Below, one piece after another: positions 44,823-53,868 of a stretch of 64,000 bases of DNA (its first letter is position 1; every line of letters starts with the position of its first letter). A program made the translations under genes and the position numbers. The DNA lies in the NCBI RefSeq assembly GCF_900129885.1, contig NZ_FQXE01000004.1, positions 186,001-250,000 of the forward strand, in the 5' to 3' direction. This DNA comes from Pollutimonas bauzanensis (GTDB lineage: Bacteria; Pseudomonadota; Gammaproteobacteria; Burkholderiales; Burkholderiaceae_B). Below the pieces are notes generated by a model. The model saw only the letters and a program-made list of their open reading frames with translations. It ran no database searches and was not told the DNA's origin.

Positions 44823-45644
44823 ATGCTTCCGATCAACCATTTCAAACGCGCCCTGCGCGATGGCCAGGCCCAGATCGGCATCTGGTCCACAATTCCTTCG
44901 CCTTATGTATCGGAGTTGATCGGGGGCGCCGGTTATGACTGGGTCTTGCTCGATACCGAGCATACGCCCACCGACGTTCCACTGATGCTGGGTCAACTGC
45001 GGGCGGTGGCTGCCGCGGTGGCTGCGCCCGGCATGTTGCCAACGCATCCCGTGGTGCGCCCCGCATGGAACGACACAGTGCTGATCAAGCGCTATCTCGA
45101 CATCGGTGCGCAGACATTGCTGCTGCCCTTTGTCCAGAACGCCGACGAGGCGCGCAGCGCAGTCCGCGCCATGCGTTATGCGCCTCACGGCATCCGCGGC
45201 ATGGGCGGCTCCACGCGCGCCGCCAATTTCGGTCGTACCGCCGATTATGTGGCCCGCGCGGCAGAAGAACTATGCCTGCTGGTTCAGGTAGAAACCGCTG
45301 AAGCGCTGGAACAGATAGAGGCCATTGCCGCGGTGGACGGGGTCGACGGCATTTTCATAGGGCCTGCCGATTTGTCGGCCAGCCTCGGCTATCCTGGCCA
45401 GGCATCCCACTCCATCGTAAAGCAAGCCATTGACGATGCAATCAGGCGCATACGTGCCTGCGGCAAGGCGGCGGGCATTCTGATGGTGGACGAGCCCCGC
45501 GCACGGGAATGCCTTGCTGCCGGCGCGCAGTTTGTGGCTATAGCACTGGACACCGTCTTATTGCGCAACAGTCTCGATGGCGCGGCACGGCGCTTTGGCA
45601 GGGAAGCGTCGCCAGAGGCGCCGGCAATCTTAAGCGCCTACTGA
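44823..45644 (+). CDS. HpcH/HpaI-family aldolase (second copy)
   Basis: Metal-dependent aldolase of 273 residues, clearly related to the one at 35982 (shared [32 protein letters not shown]). Active-site residues are in place: His in LDTEHTPTD, Arg in VVRPAWND, Glu in LVQVETAEA and Asp in [10 protein letters not shown]. It has an insertion of about eight residues before VVRPAWND and a longer C-terminus. It starts two bases after the Bug gene. With the following dehydrogenase it may cleave a 2-oxo acid formed by oxidation of a 2-hydroxy acid. Confidence 0.85.
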   Translation: MLPINHFKRALRDGQAQIGIWSTIPSPYVSELIGGAGYDWVLLDTEHTPTDVPLMLGQLRAVAAAVAAPGMLPTHPVVRPAWNDTVLIKRYLDIGAQTLLLPFVQNADEARSAVRAMRYAPHGIRGMGGSTRAANFGRTADYVARAAEELCLLVQVETAEALEQIEAIAAVDGVDGIFIGPADLSASLGYPGQASHSIVKQAIDDAIRRIRACGKAAGILMVDEPRARECLAAGAQFVAIALDTVLLRNSLDGAARRFGREASPEAPAILSAY

Positions 45645-45654
45645 GGAGGACGGC

Positions 45655-47082
45655 ATGACTTTCGACTCTAAGGCATGGCTGGCTGAAGCCGGCGCATTGA
45701 TCGGTGATGCCCACGTTCTGGCCGAGGAACACGGCGATGACCTGACCTCCTACACGCAAGACTGGGGCGGAAAGTTCCAGGGGCGGGCCCTGGCCGTCGT
45801 GCGCCCGGGCAACACCACCGAGGTCCAGGCCATTGTGAAGCTGGCCGCGCGCACCAAGGTAGCGCTGGTGCCACAAGGCGGCAATACAGGACTCTGCGGC
45901 GGCTCCACCCCGGACGACGGCAGCCGGCAGGTCGTGCTTCAATTGGGCAGGCTGAACCGGGTCCGGGAGATCGACACCGAGAACAACACCGCCACCGTGG
46001 AAGCCGGATGCATTTTGCAGGCAGTCCAGGAACAGGCGGCATCGGTGGATCGCTTGTTCCCCTTGTCGCTTGGGGCCGAAGGCTCTTGCCAGATCGGCGG
46101 CAATATCGCCACCAATGCCGGCGGCGTGCAGGTCTTGCGCTATGGCAATACCCGTGATCTGGTGCTTGGCCTGGAGGTGGTGCTGCCCAACGGCGAGCTA
46201 CTGGACGTGCTGCGCGGCTTGCGCAAGGACAACACCGGCTACGACTTGAAGCAATTGTTCATCGGCTCGGAAGGCACACTGGGCATCATTACCGCAGCCA
46301 CGGTCAAACTGTACCCGGCCCCCCGCTCCAAAGTGGTCGCGTTTGCAGGCATGAAATCCATTGCCCAGGCTGTATGCCTGCTGGCAGCCATGCGTCACCA
46401 ACTCGGCGAACGATTCACCGCGTTCGAGCTGCTCTCCGCCCCTGCCGTAGACCTTGTACATTGCTACTTCCCGGACACGCCAGCCCTGCTTGAGGCAAAC
46501 TGGCCTTGGTATGTGCTGATGGAAGCCGCGGACGGCGGCAGCGACGAAGCCTTGCGGGAGGCGATGCAGGACGCGTTGATGTCCTGCCTGGAAAACGGCG
46601 CCCTGGAAGATGTGCTATTGGCGAGCAACCTGGCGCAAGGCAATGCGCTGTGGATGCTGCGCGAAAACATCACTCACGCCCAAAAGATGGATGGCGGGAA
46701 CATCAAGCACGATATTTCGCTTCCGATTTCCGCCATTCCGGCATTCGTCGACAATGCGCTTCTCATGCTGGATAATGCCTTCCCTGGAGCGCGGCCAATT
46801 GTCTATGGCCACCTGGGCGATGGCAATCTGCATTTCAATATTGCCGCAGCGGCCGACGTGGATCCAGGACACTGGCAATTGCGCACTGGTGAAGTCAATA
46901 AAGCCATCTACGATATTGTCAGCGCCCGACGCGGCAGCATCAGCGCCGAGCACGGCATTGGTCAGCTCAAGCGGCATGAACTGGCTCATTACAAGACGGC
47001 GATGGAACTGGATATCATGCACCGCATCAAGGCCGCGCTTGATCCTCAAGGCTTGATGAACCCAGGGAAGGTTCTTCAATGA
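45655..47082 (+). CDS. FAD-binding 2-hydroxyacid dehydrogenase (GlcD/D-2-hydroxyglutarate dehydrogenase-like)
   Basis: VAO-type flavoenzyme of 475 residues. The PCMH FAD-binding domain holds VRPGNTTEVQAIVKLAAR, VPQGGNTGLCGGSTPD and ITNAGG-like NIATNAGGVQVLRYGNTRD. The C-terminal oxidase domain has VYGHLGDGNLHFNI and the metal-site segment ISAEHGIGQLKRHEL. Such enzymes oxidise D-2-hydroxy acids to 2-oxo acids, passing electrons to quinone or ETF. GAGGA stands before the ATG and it is ten bases from the aldolase, so it shares the operon. It ends 15 bases before a convergent gene. Confidence 0.88.
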   Translation: MTFDSKAWLAEAGALIGDAHVLAEEHGDDLTSYTQDWGGKFQGRALAVVRPGNTTEVQAIVKLAARTKVALVPQGGNTGLCGGSTPDDGSRQVVLQLGRLNRVREIDTENNTATVEAGCILQAVQEQAASVDRLFPLSLGAEGSCQIGGNIATNAGGVQVLRYGNTRDLVLGLEVVLPNGELLDVLRGLRKDNTGYDLKQLFIGSEGTLGIITAATVKLYPAPRSKVVAFAGMKSIAQAVCLLAAMRHQLGERFTAFELLSAPAVDLVHCYFPDTPALLEANWPWYVLMEAADGGSDEALREAMQDALMSCLENGALEDVLLASNLAQGNALWMLRENITHAQKMDGGNIKHDISLPISAIPAFVDNALLMLDNAFPGARPIVYGHLGDGNLHFNIAAAADVDPGHWQLRTGEVNKAIYDIVSARRGSISAEHGIGQLKRHELAHYKTAMELDIMHRIKAALDPQGLMNPGKVLQ

Positions 47083-47097
47083 AAGAGAAAGAGCATC

Positions 47098-48255
47098 TCA
47101 AGCCTGCGTCCGCAGCAATTGGCCGGCAATGATGAGCTTCTGGATTTCGCTGGTTCCTTCGTAGATCCGCAAGGCGCGGATCTCGCGGTATAGCCTTTCG
47201 GCGGGATTGCCCGCCACCACGCCCAGGCCGCCGAACAACTGCACCGCCTTGTCGATGACCCGCTGCGCTTCTTCGGTGGCGAACAGCTTGGCCATCGCGG
47301 CTTCCCGCGAGCTGCGCCCGCCGATGACATCTTTCACCCAGGCCGCGCGATACACCAGCAGCGCCGCCGCGTCGATGGCCGTTGCCATGTCCGCAAGCTT
47401 GTCCTGCGTCATTTGATAGCTGGCCAGGCTGGCGCCGGAGATCTGCCGCGCGCTGACCCGCAGGAGGGCGTGGTCGAGCGCGCGGCGCGCCATGCCCACC
47501 GCCGATGCGCCCACGCTGGAACGGAATACGTCAAGCACGCTCATGGCTATCTTGAAGCCCTCGCCCTCCTGCCCGATCAGCGCATGCTCCGGCACACGGC
47601 AGTCTTCGAAGCGCAAGGCGCCCAGCGGATGCGGCGCGATCACGTCGATGCGATCGGCAACGCAAAACCCGGGCGCATCCGCCTCGACGACAAAGCATGA
47701 CAAGCCTTGCGAGCCCGCCGCCTCGCGCGTCCTGGCGAACACCACATATTGATGGGCCAGCCCCGCGTTGGAGATCCAGGTTTTCTCGCCATCGATCACC
47801 CAGCCGCCCGCAACCCTGCGCGCCGAAGTCGTCATTTCGGCCGGATTGGAGCCCGCCCCCTCTTCCGACAAGGCGAAGGCGGCGATGCGTTCGCCCGCTA
47901 TTACCCCGGGCAGCCAGGACTGCCGCTGGCTGCCGCTGCCGAACAGCGTGATCGCCGCGCTTCCCAGGCCCTGCATGGCGAAGGCAAACTCGGCCAGGCC
48001 CGACTGGCGCGCCAGGATATCGCGGGCCAGGCAAAGGCTGCGCGAGTCCAGGCGGCCATCCAGGGACGCCCCGTATCCGAGCCAGCCGCCGGCGCCCAAA
48101 GCGCTCACCAATTGCGGGCAGAGCGCATAGACATCGTCGCCTGCGTGCTCCCGGCGGATCAAATCCCCGAGCCCGTCCCGGGCAAAACCCTCCAGCGCCT
48201 CGAGCTCGCGGTGTTTCTCATCGAAAAATGGCCACTTCAATGTCTGCTTGAACAT
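47098..48255 (-). CDS. Acyl-CoA dehydrogenase
   Basis: FAD-dependent acyl-CoA dehydrogenase of 385 residues. [19 protein letters not shown] and [10 protein letters not shown] are the flavin and substrate signatures; the catalytic base is probably E366 in [12 protein letters not shown], followed by the usual LLR end. It is the last gene of the reverse-strand cluster SDR - cyclase - ligase - GntR - dehydrogenase and lies 55 bases from the GntR stop. It would oxidise the CoA ester made by the ligase; chain or ring specificity cannot be told. Confidence 0.9.
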   Translation of the reverse strand: MFKQTLKWPFFDEKHRELEALEGFARDGLGDLIRREHAGDDVYALCPQLVSALGAGGWLGYGASLDGRLDSRSLCLARDILARQSGLAEFAFAMQGLGSAAITLFGSGSQRQSWLPGVIAGERIAAFALSEEGAGSNPAEMTTSARRVAGGWVIDGEKTWISNAGLAHQYVVFARTREAAGSQGLSCFVVEADAPGFCVADRIDVIAPHPLGALRFEDCRVPEHALIGQEGEGFKIAMSVLDVFRSSVGASAVGMARRALDHALLRVSARQISGASLASYQMTQDKLADMATAIDAAALLVYRAAWVKDVIGGRSSREAAMAKLFATEEAQRVIDKAVQLFGGLGVVAGNPAERLYREIRALRIYEGTSEIQKLIIAGQLLRTQA

Positions 48256-48310
48256 GTACTGCCCCTTGGTTTTTCCGGCCTGCCCGACCAGGCCGATGAC
48301 TATGCCACGC

Positions 48311-49090
48311 CTACCCCCGCGCGCGCTGCCTGGCGCGCGATGGACGCAGCATATCCAGTTCGAACTTCACGAACTTGGTAGGAAATTCGAGCCGCGCATA
48401 ATGGATGAGCACCCCGTCGGCGCAGGCGAACCGGCGCACTTCCGCAACGCTTTCGCCGACCTGCAATTGCAAGGCGCGGGCCGACTGGAAACCCGCATTG
48501 ATGATGGTCAGCTTCTGGCGCGATTCGGACACCACCAGGCCTGGAATCCGCGCAATCACCGATGCCGCCGCCGACTTCTTGAACTGCTTCTTGTGCTTGC
48601 GGAACAAGTCGCTGGCGATATAGACCTCGCTGTAGCAATACGGCACATCGTCTTTGCTGTGCAGCCGGCACAGATACTGATACGTCGGCGCCGCCGCCCC
48701 CCTGCAGCGCATGCCCATGTCGGGCAGGCTGCTTATCACCTGCTCGGACTCGACGATGGCCTGCGTGCCCAGCACATCGCTCAAGGCGACGGCCTCTTCC
48801 CAGGTCGTCGGCAGCTCTAGCTCCGTTACGCCGGCCGGGCGCCGCTCGACGAAAGTGCCTTTGCCGCGCCCGCGGCGTATCAGCTTGTCGGACTCGAGCT
48901 CTCCCAGCGCGTTGCGCAGGGTCATGCGCGACACCTTGTATGTCTGCATCAGGTCTTGCAAGGTCGGAACCTGGTGCCCGACGGGCCAGGCGCCGCTGTC
49001 GATGCTGCGGCGGAATTCCGCCGCCAGCTGCAAGTACAGGGGCTGGCGGCTTCTTGCCAATATGGAGGAACTTGTTTTTGCGTCGGACAT
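48311..49090 (-). CDS. GntR-family regulator with UTRA domain (HutC type)
   Basis: Regulator of 259 residues. A winged helix at about residues 18-80 ([41 protein letters not shown]) is followed by a UTRA effector domain ending [23 protein letters not shown] 49090 was used; the frame six residues longer starts with TTG. It is embedded between the ligase and the dehydrogenase, so it is probably co-transcribed with the pathway it controls. Confidence 0.88.
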   Translation of the reverse strand: MSDAKTSSSILARSRQPLYLQLAAEFRRSIDSGAWPVGHQVPTLQDLMQTYKVSRMTLRNALGELESDKLIRRGRGKGTFVERRPAGVTELELPTTWEEAVALSDVLGTQAIVESEQVISSLPDMGMRCRGAAAPTYQYLCRLHSKDDVPYCYSEVYIASDLFRKHKKQFKKSAAASVIARIPGLVVSESRQKLTIINAGFQSARALQLQVGESVAEVRRFACADGVLIHYARLEFPTKFVKFELDMLRPSRARQRARG

Positions 49091-49104
49091 ACCGGATGGC
49101 CTTT

Positions 49105-50706
49105 TCAAGAAAGGCGCTCCGGCCCGGGAACGAGCGCGGCTTTGGCCATTTCCTGCAGTTTGGAGCGCTGTATTTTATTGGAGTTTGCGCTTTCGACCAC
49201 GGGAAACTGATCGACGAACAGGACTTTGCGCGGCACCTTGAACTTGGCCATATGGCGCTGGCAGTGATCGATGACGGCCTCTTGCGCGATATCGCGGCCG
49301 GGCTGGCGCCGCACGAAAGCCACCGGCGCCTGGCTGCCGCGGCCGTCGTCGGCGCCAACCACCTGGCACGCCAGCACGCCGTCCAGGGCTTCGATGAACT
49401 GTTCGATTTCCACCGGGTTGACCAGGAAGCCGCTCAAGCGCATGTAATCCCCCTGGCGCGCGGAGAATTCGAATGCGCGGTCGCTCAGCGTGGCGCCAAG
49501 GTCGCCCGTGCGGAAATAGCCCTCGGGATCGACCGCCCTGGCCGTGGCTTGCGGGTCATCGAGATACATTTTCATCAGGCTGGGCGCGCGGATCTCGATT
49601 TCGCCGATTTCGCCGTGCGCCAGAATGCTTCCGGTCTCCGGATCGCGGGCCCGCACCCTGCCTTCGGGCGAAACGAGCCTGCCGCCCGCCTTGCGGCGGA
49701 TGGCGAGCGGGCTGGCCGGATCCTGCCCGGCCACCAGGGCCTGCAGCTCGCTGGACCCGTACAGGCCGACCAGCGTCAATTGCGCCGCTTGCGCCCTTTC
49801 GGGCAGCGTATCCAGCGATGGCGCGAAGCTGGCGAATCCGGCCACGCGCATGGATGGGAAAGCGGGCACGGCGCCGGCGGCCGCCGCCAGCAATCGATCG
49901 ATCAATTCATTGTTGGCGAAGGTGTGCGTCACCTTGCAGTCATGGATCTGCGCCGCGGTTTCGACCGGATCGAAGACAGGCGCGGACACCAGCGCGGCGC
50001 CAGCCGACAATGCCGCCACCGCCGTGGAAAAACCGAAAGCGCCGCACAATGGCGCCCCCAGCAGCACGGCGCTGCTGTCCTGGATGCCGAAGGCGGCGGC
50101 AACATCGCAGCCGTGCCGGATCAGGCCGCCCTGGCTATGCACGACGAGCTTGGACACGGCCGTGGTGCCCGAGGTGGTATACACCAGCGCATCGGCCTGG
50201 TCATCGGCCGCGGCCTTCGGTGGCTGGCCCGCCGGCCGCGGGGCGCCTTCGAAGGTGAAAGCGGGGACCCCGGCCAGCGTGCCGCCGGCCGCTGCTGTGC
50301 CGCCGCACACCAGTATTCCTTCGAGACGCCGCAGGCATTGCGCATCGACGGATTCCAGTATGCCCTGGAAGGCTATGCCCTTGAAATCCGGCCACATCGC
50401 CAGCCACCGGCATTTGCCGCGCTGCAGGATATCGCCCACTTCATGGCCGCGAAAGCGCGTGTTCAGGGCAATGACCGTGACGCCCAGCCTGGCGCAAGCC
50501 AGGAAGACCACGATCCACGCCGCGCAGTTGGGCAGCCATAGCGCCAGGCGGTCGCCGGCCCTGGCGCCGCGATCATGCAGGCGCAGGGCCAAGCGGCCCG
50601 CCTCGGCATCCAGCTCCCGGTACGACACGGCCGACGTCCCATCGTAAAAGGCGATGCGATCGGGCCGGCGGGCCAGGTGTGCGTTGAGCAAAGTATCGAA
50701 GTTCAT
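49105..50706 (-). CDS. Acyl-CoA synthetase (AMP-forming)
   Basis: Adenylate-forming ligase of 533 residues that activates a carboxylic acid as its CoA ester. The phosphate loop reads TTSGTTAVSKLVVHS (usual TSGTTGxPK), the adenine motif GLYGSSE, the ribose-binding Asp is in YFRTGDLG, and the C-terminal catalytic Lys is in SNKIQRSKL. ATG 50706 was chosen because the longer frame starts with TTG. It is close to short/medium-chain and aromatic acyl ligases but not assignable to one. It is followed 14 bases later by GntR and preceded by the cyclase gene. Confidence 0.88.
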   Translation of the reverse strand: MNFDTLLNAHLARRPDRIAFYDGTSAVSYRELDAEAGRLALRLHDRGARAGDRLALWLPNCAAWIVVFLACARLGVTVIALNTRFRGHEVGDILQRGKCRWLAMWPDFKGIAFQGILESVDAQCLRRLEGILVCGGTAAAGGTLAGVPAFTFEGAPRPAGQPPKAAADDQADALVYTTSGTTAVSKLVVHSQGGLIRHGCDVAAAFGIQDSSAVLLGAPLCGAFGFSTAVAALSAGAALVSAPVFDPVETAAQIHDCKVTHTFANNELIDRLLAAAAGAVPAFPSMRVAGFASFAPSLDTLPERAQAAQLTLVGLYGSSELQALVAGQDPASPLAIRRKAGGRLVSPEGRVRARDPETGSILAHGEIGEIEIRAPSLMKMYLDDPQATARAVDPEGYFRTGDLGATLSDRAFEFSARQGDYMRLSGFLVNPVEIEQFIEALDGVLACQVVGADDGRGSQAPVAFVRRQPGRDIAQEAVIDHCQRHMAKFKVPRKVLFVDQFPVVESANSNKIQRSKLQEMAKAALVPGPERLS

Positions 50707-50733
50707 GGTCGGCAAGTCGTTGGGCGCAGGGAT

Positions 50734-51768
50734 TCAGACGGTCGCGATAGGGGTGACGGGAGAGCCCACCGCGCCTGGCAGGCGCAAGGGCGGCGCGGTC
50801 AGCAGGAAGCGGTTGCGCTGGTGTTGCGCCAGCCACTCGGCGAGATCGCGCAGATACCAGAGCTCGGCCAGCGGAAGGCCCAGCTTGAACAGGCAGTGAT
50901 GATGCAGGGGAAGCAATGATTTCCTGCCTTCCCGTTCACGGGCCGGATAGGCCTCCACCGCGTAGTTGTCGGCGCAGATGGCCGCAATCTTGCTGTCGGT
51001 GATCCAGGCCAGCAATTTCTCGTCGGCGCCGTCCAGCACCGCGCAGCTATGATGCAATACGTCGGCGTCGGGATTCCCCGCCATTTCCATCACGACTTCG
51101 GCGAACCCGGTGCGCAGCACCAGCATGTCGCCCGGTTCCACGACGACCTTGTCGGCTTCCATGACAGCCATGAGCTCGGCATGGCCGACCAGCTTTCTGT
51201 CGCGGCCGTAGCGCCTTGCCAGGTCGACCAGCACCCCGCGCCCCTGCATGCCCTTGACAGCGAAGTTTTCTATGCCCAGCTTCCTGGCGCCCGTGCCGTG
51301 CGAGCCGCAATCGTGGCCGTCTTCGGCGTGGTCGGGCCCTAGCACATCTTCGCCCGCCCGGTAGCCGTTGTAGTAAAGCTTGGCCGCGACGCCGTCGCCC
51401 AGCGGATCGAAGAGCGCGCCGACATGGGCCAGGCTGTCCCATTGCGTGGAATATTGCAGCGATAGCGTAACCTGGTCGTCGCTCAGGACGTCGATGGCGC
51501 TTGCATCCAGCGTTTCCATCGCGAAATTCATGTAGGGCACGCCGTCGCGTTCGGTGGCGGCCAGCCGCGGCGGCTTGCGGCGCGGGTTCAAGACCATGCC
51601 GCCGGGCAGGTCCAGCGGCAGCGACAGGCAGAACACCTTGCCTTCCCGCACTTCCCGGACGCCTTTGAGCACCTGCTCGCTGCCCAGCAGGTTGACGCGG
51701 CCCAATTCGTCATCGGCGCCGAAGTCGCCCCAATTCGACCCTTCCGGGCGCACAGTCCATCGTTGCAT
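50734..51768 (-). CDS. Cyclase-family (kynurenine formamidase-like) hydrolase
   Basis: Protein of 344 residues of the putative cyclase family (PF04199-like), which includes metal-dependent formamidases and isatin hydrolases. Here the HxGTHxDxxxH core appears in the longer-subfamily form: STQWDSLAHVG and DCGSHGTGARKLG, then GRGVLVDLARRYG and LVLRTGFAEVV. DGADEKLLAWI and LPLHHHCLFKLGLPLAELW are also characteristic of the larger members found in catabolic clusters. It may hydrolyse a cyclic amide, lactone or 1,3-dicarbonyl. It lies between the SDR and ligase genes. Confidence 0.82.
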   Translation of the reverse strand: MQRWTVRPEGSNWGDFGADDELGRVNLLGSEQVLKGVREVREGKVFCLSLPLDLPGGMVLNPRRKPPRLAATERDGVPYMNFAMETLDASAIDVLSDDQVTLSLQYSTQWDSLAHVGALFDPLGDGVAAKLYYNGYRAGEDVLGPDHAEDGHDCGSHGTGARKLGIENFAVKGMQGRGVLVDLARRYGRDRKLVGHAELMAVMEADKVVVEPGDMLVLRTGFAEVVMEMAGNPDADVLHHSCAVLDGADEKLLAWITDSKIAAICADNYAVEAYPAREREGRKSLLPLHHHCLFKLGLPLAELWYLRDLAEWLAQHQRNRFLLTAPPLRLPGAVGSPVTPIATV

Positions 51769-51799
51769 GCTTGTCTTCCTTGGCTGGTTGTTCGCGGGT

Positions 51800-52522
51800 T
51801 CAGGCGGCGCCGACAGTCATGCCGCCGCAAACGAAATGTGTTTGTCCGGTAACGAAGCCGGTGCGCCGGTCGAGCAGGTAGGCCACGGCATTGGCGACAT
51901 CGTCCGGCTCTCCTATGCGCCCCACGGGGATGGCGGCGAGCAGCTTCGCCGTGGTCGCATCGCGGTCCGGGTTCGCGTCCCAGAAGAATTCGGTGGCGAT
52001 GGGGCCCGGGGCCACCGCGTTCACGGTAACGCCTTGCGCGGCGAATTCAAGCGCCCAGGTGCGCGTCATGCCTATCACCCCGGCCTTGGTGGCGCTGTAG
52101 ATCGTCCGGGATTGCTTGCCCAGCGCCGCCCGCGACGAAATATTCACGATGCGCCCGAAGCCGGCCTCGCGCATGCCGCCGATCAGGGCCTGGGCGCACA
52201 GGATTGCCGCCTCCAGGTTCAAGGCGACCGCGCGATGCAGGTCTTCCAGCAGCACATCCGCAAGCGGGTCCGATTGCACGAGACCGACGTTGTTGACCAG
52301 CCCATGATAGGGGCCTTGCGCGGCGAGCTTCTTCAAGAGGCCGCGCAAATCCTCGGCGGAAGAAAGATCGGCGCAGTGAAAATCCATCCCTTCGGGAAGG
52401 TCGGCCGGCCGCGTGCGCGCGATGCCCACGACGGCGTAGCCGTCGGCGTGCAGACGGTTGCAGATGGCCCGGCCGATGCCGCGGCTGGCCCCTGTTACGA
52501 GAACCTTGCGCTGTTCACCCAT
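51800..52522 (-). CDS. Short-chain dehydrogenase/reductase (FabG-like)
   Basis: NAD(P)-dependent oxidoreductase of 240 residues. The cofactor motif is TGASRGIG (residues 10-17), NNVG is at 77-80, and the catalytic residues are S129/S130 with Y142 and K146 (YSATK). The end GRIGEPDDVANAVAYLLD is typical. ATG 52522 has GAGAG in reach; 52537 is a possible earlier start. It is the first gene of the reverse-strand cluster and could oxidise a hydroxy group on the substrate or act on a 3-hydroxyacyl-CoA. Confidence 0.9.
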   Translation of the reverse strand: MGEQRKVLVTGASRGIGRAICNRLHADGYAVVGIARTRPADLPEGMDFHCADLSSAEDLRGLLKKLAAQGPYHGLVNNVGLVQSDPLADVLLEDLHRAVALNLEAAILCAQALIGGMREAGFGRIVNISSRAALGKQSRTIYSATKAGVIGMTRTWALEFAAQGVTVNAVAPGPIATEFFWDANPDRDATTAKLLAAIPVGRIGEPDDVANAVAYLLDRRTGFVTGQTHFVCGGMTVGAA

Positions 52523-52651
52523 GATTTTTTCTCTCATAGATCATAAAACTAGACTTTAACTCTTTTTATCGGGCATTGCCACAAGCAAGCGCGGCGCGGC
52601 CAGCGGCCTGTCTTCCATCATAAGTCGACCCCGGGGCTTGTATCATCGGCG

Positions 52652-52665
52652 CTTAAAGTATTAAG
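52652..52665. promoter_or_regulatory. CTTAA/TTAAG inverted repeat between SDR and Bug genes
   Basis: CTTAA (52652-52656) and TTAAG (52661-52665) flank AGTA in the 216-base divergent gap. The region is AT-rich on the Bug side and probably holds both promoters. It is a candidate GntR-type site but differs from the repeat at 55806. Confidence 0.3.
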
Positions 52666-52738
52666 ATCCGCATTTATAGACTATTAGAAAAACGACAACG
52701 CGTCCATCCCGCGGCGCATCACACGAGGAGACACTTCA

Positions 52739-53713
52739 ATGAAATTCCCTGGCCACATCCTGCTCAAGACGATAGGCGCCTGCGCCGCCCTCGCCCTGGG
52801 CGCCCTTGCCCATGCCGGCGCGGGCGACGACTACCCCAGGCAGCCCGTGCAACTGGTGGTCGGCTACGGCGCGGGCGGCGGCACGGACATGTGCTTCCGC
52901 GCCTTGGCCATGACCGCCAGCAAAGAGCTCGGCCAGAGCATGGTGGTGGAAAACAAGCCGGGGGCCGGTTCGTCGCTCTCGGTGGCCTACCTGACGCGGC
53001 AGGCGCCAGACGGCTATTCCATTGCCGCCCTGTCCACCGGCGCCGTGCTCAATCAGTTCCTGAATAAATCCATCACTTACGATGTACAGAAGGATATCCA
53101 GCCCATCGCCATGGTCGCCCAGTACCAGGTCGGGCTGCTGGTGCGCCAGGATGCGCCCTGGAAATCGCTGGAAGACGTCATCAGGGCCGCCAAGGCCAAG
53201 CCCAAGTCGGTCGCCTACAGCACCGCGGGCGTCGGCACGCCGCAGCACCTGACCATGGTCAGGCTGGGCGAGGCCGTGTCCGCCGATTGGGTGCATGCTC
53301 CGTACAAAAGCGGGCCCGAAGCCATAACCGCCCTGCTGCGCGGCGACGTCGACGTGATGGCGCAGACGGCTGAATGGGTGCCTTATGTGCGCGACAATCG
53401 CCTGCGCCTGCTGTCGGTATTCACCGAGAAAAGGATCGCCGCCTTTCCCGACGCCCCCACGCTGGTCGAGGCGGGCTACACCCTGGTCGCGCCCAGCATC
53501 CTGGGCGTGATAGGCCCCAAGGGCATGGATCCCAAGGTCGTGAAGAAGATAGACCTGGCTTTCAAGCGCGCCATCGATACCGAACAGTTCCGCAATTGCG
53601 CCGATCAGTTCGGCCTCAAGACCGACTACAAGAACGCCGAGGAATTCACCGCCTACATCAAGAACACGGTGGACGAGTGGTCGCCCTTGATACGCAGCTT
53701 CGCCGCCGACTGA
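52739..53713 (+). CDS. Bug-family substrate-binding protein
   Basis: Periplasmic binding protein of 324 residues with a signal peptide of about 27 residues (cleavage near AHAGAG). Bug landmarks: YPRQPVQLVVGYGAGGGTD, VVENKPGAGSS, YKSGPEAITALLRGDVDV and FPDAPTLVEAGY. It is more divergent than the others in the first lobe (MCFRALAMTASKELGQ). A GGAG site lies nine bases before the ATG. It opens the forward set Bug - Bug - lyase - Bug, divergent from the acyl-CoA cluster. Confidence 0.9.
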   Translation: MKFPGHILLKTIGACAALALGALAHAGAGDDYPRQPVQLVVGYGAGGGTDMCFRALAMTASKELGQSMVVENKPGAGSSLSVAYLTRQAPDGYSIAALSTGAVLNQFLNKSITYDVQKDIQPIAMVAQYQVGLLVRQDAPWKSLEDVIRAAKAKPKSVAYSTAGVGTPQHLTMVRLGEAVSADWVHAPYKSGPEAITALLRGDVDVMAQTAEWVPYVRDNRLRLLSVFTEKRIAAFPDAPTLVEAGYTLVAPSILGVIGPKGMDPKVVKKIDLAFKRAIDTEQFRNCADQFGLKTDYKNAEEFTAYIKNTVDEWSPLIRSFAAD

Positions 53714-53868
53714 GCGGCGGCATCCACGAGCCGGCCGCGGCGGCCGCCGGCGCGAATCCGGCTGTCGCGGCGGCCGGGACTGCGTTATTCTGCGCATATG
53801 CGGCTGCATGCGCGGCCGCCCAGTCCTTCCAGCTTCCATTCCCATTAACGCCTATCCAAGAGACCCAC

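Noticed and set aside
42516-47200. Integrative element at tRNA-Thr with attachment repeats
   Set aside because: I saw no integrase, excisionase or repeated tRNA 3' end; only composition and position hint at transfer.
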